Notes under the pieces: generated by a model
Databases searched by the model: none
What the model was told of the DNA's origin: nothing
Seen by the model: the letters and a program-made list of their open reading frames with translations, nothing else
Part shown: positions 1-64,000 of the stretch, piece by piece
How the letters are laid out: every line of letters starts with the position of its first letter
Position numbering within the stretch: position 1 is the first letter of the stretch
From: Acanthochromis polyacanthus
Taxonomy: Eukaryota > Chordata > Actinopteri > Pomacentridae
Reading direction: 5' to 3'
Assembly: GCF_021347895.1 (NCBI RefSeq)
Contig: NC_067132.1
Coordinates: 25,265,757-25,329,756, forward strand
Length of the DNA stretch: 64,000 bases
Position numbers and translations under genes: made by a program

Positions 1-84
1 GCACGCTGAAACCAAACGTACCACATAATTTCGATCCGATTCCTCCGGATAATTTCTGGGCCGCCGCTTGGCACCAAGCCCTGG
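1..84 (-). CDS. gad2: gad2 exon 2, partial (from aa 26): GAD65 membrane-anchor region
   Basis: After the acceptor TCTCTTGCAG the minus strand encodes PRAWCQAAAQKLSGGIGSKL and then CGTF. The match to the GAD65 segment RAWCQVAQKFTGGIGNKLCA (from memory) identifies the gene. Cys30 and Cys46 correspond to the palmitoylated cysteines 30 and 45 of GAD65; one extra alanine explains the shift. The exon runs off the window at base 1, so the pyridoxal-phosphate decarboxylase domain is not visible. Confidence 0.9.
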
Positions 85-323
85 CTGCAAGAGAGAAGAA
101 GGTGGGTAAATCAAATGGGGATGCTTCGGGTTAAGTCCAACTTTATCACACAGATAAAAAAAAATGCAACTTGGAATTAAATGAGCACATAAAAGGAGCC
201 TCTTTGTGCGTAAAACAAGCAGCTGGAAGCAGCAGGCCTGTCTGGCTGGGATGGACACAATGCGCTGGAATTAAAGCTCGAATCCACGAGAGGTGGTTTG
301 GAGACATTAAAAAACACACTCAC

Positions 324-399
324 GCGTACTGGGGCTCTGATTGCCGGTGTTGGCCCCCGCATTATCTCCGCCGAGGGACCAGAAACCGTGTGAAGCCAT
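324..399 (-). CDS. gad2: gad2 exon 1 (aa 1-25): GAD65 N-terminus
   Basis: GAD2 (GAD65) makes GABA from glutamate on synaptic vesicle membranes. The exon starts with an ATG at 399 in a good context (A at -3, G at +4) and encodes MASHGFWSLGGDNAG and ten further residues. It opens like mammalian GAD65 (MASPGSGFWSFG, from memory). The donor GTGAGT follows position 324 in phase 1, and the frame joins exactly to the exon at 1-84. The reading lies on the minus strand, downstream of myo3a and in the same orientation. The gene continues off the left edge of the window. Confidence 0.88.
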
Positions 400-2690
400 T
401 GTTGCCGGTAGTTAGACACGGAGACCGGCAGAGCCCATCCACACGCGACGACCGGGAGCTGTTCCGAGGTGATGTGGTGCTGAATGTGACCCGACTGCTG
501 CAAATCCAGCCGTGCATCCGCCTTTACGCCACAAGGGAGGAAAGAAGCACCCTAAAAAATAAAGCGAGCGAGGCGGGGAACGAAGAAATGCGCACACGAA
601 TTACAAAAAGAAGCGTCCTCCTTGTGCGTCGTGCGGGCGTCCACAGGTGCACGAAGCACGGAAAAGAGAGCAGAGAAATCCGCAAACACTTGACTCCACC
701 AGAGCCACGAGAAGAGAGAGGAGAAAAAAAATCAGCTGGAGCAAGTTGAGGATGCAGGGAAATGTCTGCCCTTAACGGAAAGCTACATTTCTAATTAAAT
801 CAAAAACAGGAAATTAAAAAAAAAGAAACAAGACGAGGCGATGGGAAGTGGTATTTAAAAAAGCAGCTACGGCGCTCACAGCTGCTGGTAAATATGCAGC
901 ACCCAAGCCATGCCTAATTGCATCCAACCTAAATTTCACGTCACCAAAGAAATCCCATCGTGATTCACTTCAGGTCATGACGAGCTGCGTTTGCGTCGTG
1001 CGTCGTGACTCCACAGACCCCCAACATTTCTGTGCCCTCTGCGCGCCCAGCTTAGCCTCCATAGCAGGCAGCGAGCGCCCAAACTAATTCGTCGGACCCA
1101 TTTCTTGGCGGCAGACTGCTCTAATTGCCCGCCTCCGGTGCAGGAAAACAGCGGGGAGGCGAGAGGAGTCGGTTCAAATCCACAAAGTGCGCATGGGTCC
1201 CTCCTCTCTGCGCTCTGCGCCGGAGCGCGTTACTCCCAAAGTGTTTGTTACGCACGATTTACACTTTACAAAAATCTCTTTCTATGCATTTTTTTCGCAC
1301 GTAAAATATCATAAATATTCCAGAAAAAAACTTAAATTCGAGCTCCTTTGTGCGTGTTTAAATGCTTTCTGGTTCTCGGTTTGTTTACGCATCTGGGTTT
1401 GGAGAGTTTGGATTGGCTGAGGCAAGAAATACAAATTGAACATTAGGAAATTACAGTACCAAAATCCCACATTCTCCCTGTGTCAAGATTGAGACAAATC
1501 TGCTGTGATTTATGAATGCAATCACGACCAACCTTCAAATGCCCAAAAAAGTGATTAAAATAAACTGAACCCTTTGGCAAAGACAATTCAATTTACAGTA
1601 ATGCAAGTGGTTTCTCAAAAATGACTCATCTCAACCTTAACTGGGATTTTTTCCAACATAATTTAAATTGTGGATTAAATTTTTGGTGTTTTAAATGGCA
1701 GCAATAGTACATTTTAATTCAATTTCTGCTAATTCTGTGGAGGACCATTAGAATCTGCTGTATTTCTCAGTTGTCCTCCTTTGTTGACTGTTTTTTCAGG
1801 ATGCATTTCGTCCCATATATGTAGTTTTTGTACCAATGTGCAGCCACCATGTAGCTGGGGATTCACTAACAACCCCTGTGGGGGGTTTCCTCCTTTGAAA
1901 TGTCACTGGAAAGGTTAGTGGTTGAGTCTGAAAGAAATGTTCAAGTCAGTATGGAAAAGAAGCAGACTACAGGGATTCACACGGGATGCTTTGATACCAT
2001 CATAACACAGCTGCTTCTGTTGAGTCAATCTGACAGCTTGGAGGTTTTTTTTCCTCGCACAAAACAAAGAATCTTTTCAACAAATAAAAAGCAAAACCAT
2101 TTCAAATGCAGTGATTATTGTGTGCATAGCAGCAAAAAATGGGGAGATGAATATGAGTCTACAAACATTATTGCATCAAAATGAGGGAGAACAAGCTAGC
2201 AGCTAAAAAAAAATAGATGAAACACATCAAGTATTGTCATATATTTTATGTTTAAATGAAGAAACCAGACATTAAGCGGAGGAAATAATGTACATTTCTT
2301 ACATTAAAACGCTGCAGAAGATGATATTCTTCAACATGAATTGAAAGTGTTAAAGTTCAAGAGCAAGAAAACCGACACCAAAAGAAGAAAATGTTGTATA
2401 TCAACGACTAAATTACAGATCTCATAAATAAATCTTAATTTACAGATTGAAGATTAAAAGTTTATGATTTTGGTATTTACATTCACTCTCTATCCGACAC
2501 AATTAGCTTGGAAGTTAATCTGTCCAGTGACAAACACAGCAGCTTAAATTCCAGCCGTTTAAAGGTGTTTTAAGCTGTATTCCATCACATGCACGCAATA
2601 TGCATTCTTCTTATACCACGATATGATTGCTGCTGTGTTTCAGATTTTGAGAGTTTCGGTGCCAAGTGTCCAAAACGTTCCGTCCTGCCT
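400..2690 (-). promoter_or_regulatory. gad2 upstream region and myo3a 3' UTR
   Basis: This 2.3-kb stretch lies between the gad2 start codon and the myo3a stop. It must hold the gad2 5' UTR and promoter and the myo3a 3' UTR. Bases 400-1420 are richer in GC and CpG than the introns, as expected for a promoter, but I find no clear TATA box. I see no AATAAA on the minus strand near the myo3a stop. An ATTAAA variant sits at 1713-1718, too weak to call. Confidence 0.55.
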
Positions 2691-63829
<61,139 letters not shown>

Positions 63830-63847
63830 CTTCAGGAGAGATCTCCT
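63830..63847 (-). other. myo3a: 5' UTR start of myo3a exon 1, with splice acceptor
   Basis: The minus strand reads a pyrimidine-rich stretch ending TTCTATAG at 63848, then 18 nt of untranslated exon before the ATG. Transcription therefore starts in an upstream exon beyond 64000. From 63848 to 64000 I see only intron. Confidence 0.8.
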
Positions 63848-64000
63848 ATAGAACCGAGGGGGAACACACATGGGTGTCAGATGGGTGAGAGCATCGTATA
63901 TATGACCTACATTATGCATGCATTGGTGTGTCTGTGGTGTTATTAATCCATGTGATAACTTAATAAACATATTAGTGACGAGCTCAGCTGAAGGAGACTT

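Noticed and set aside
3..134. Plus-strand open frame reading KPNVPHNFDPIPPDNFWAAA with a GTGGGT donor-like site
   Set aside because: The same bases on the minus strand carry a strong acceptor and a clear GAD65 match, so the plus frame is a shadow.
171..749. 192-codon plus-strand open frame
   Set aside because: It overlaps gad2 exon 1 and its upstream region on the other strand and has no recognisable family.
1713..1718. Poly-A signal variant ATTAAA for myo3a
   Set aside because: It lies almost 1 kb past the stop in AT-rich sequence and nothing else supports it.

Overview
The window looks like ray-finned fish (teleost) nuclear DNA. The evidence is split, intron-rich vertebrate genes, a Tc1-like transposon with an open transposase frame, hAT and tRNA-SINE remnants, small palindromic elements and many microsatellites. 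Almost all of it is one gene on the minus strand: the fish orthologue of MYO3A (myosin IIIA, a kinase fused to an unconventional myosin motor). I traced 34 coding exons by matching each translated block to the family and checking splice sites and phases. They run from an ATG at 63829 to a TGA at 2691-2693. Together they give 5484 nt, that is 1827 codons plus stop, with no frame break. Every intron is GT-AG except intron 3, which is GC-AG. A non-coding 5' exon must lie beyond 64000, because a splice acceptor sits 19 nt upstream of the ATG.

Protein order: STE20-like kinase (about aa 21-287, exons 1-8); linker (exons 8-9); myosin motor (about aa 340-1050, exons 9-26); nine IQ motifs, four in the neck (exons 26-28) and five in an acidic tail encoded by one 1318-nt exon (exon 29); a short helical tail segment (exons 29-30); a conserved Pro/Lys/Tyr block (exon 31); an arginine/serine repeat (exon 33); and the C-terminal block resembling the actin-binding 3THDII of MYO3A (exon 34). 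MYO3B is, as I recall, without that last block, so MYO3A is the better call.

At the left edge, 2.3 kb downstream of the myo3a stop and on the same strand, the first two coding exons of gad2 (GAD65, glutamate decarboxylase) are visible at 324-399 and 1-84. They join in frame into a GAD65-type N-terminus with cysteines at 30 and 46. This MYO3A-GAD2 adjacency, as I recall it, is also the order in human.

The introns hold the accessory content. At 46.3-47.9 kb is a 1635-bp Tc1-like element with 213-bp inverted repeats, an open 349-aa DD34E transposase and TA target sites. At 55.9-56.4 kb is a 546-bp hAT-type remnant with an exact 8-bp target duplication and a BED finger broken by a stop. Two copies of a short element lie in opposite orientation at 8.4 and 40.8 kb. 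At 42.1-43.0 kb is an element-like block with a near-perfect 38-bp-arm palindrome. There is also an 82-bp hairpin MITE at 32.0 kb, two tRNA-derived SINEs, a 1.5-kb minisatellite built on a 21-bp unit, and GT, CG/TG and G-run tracts. I see no prokaryotic-style system, CRISPR array or new enzymatic system. The most notable points are the expanded IQ tail, the Arg/Ser repeat, the open Tc1 transposase and the 21-bp satellite.
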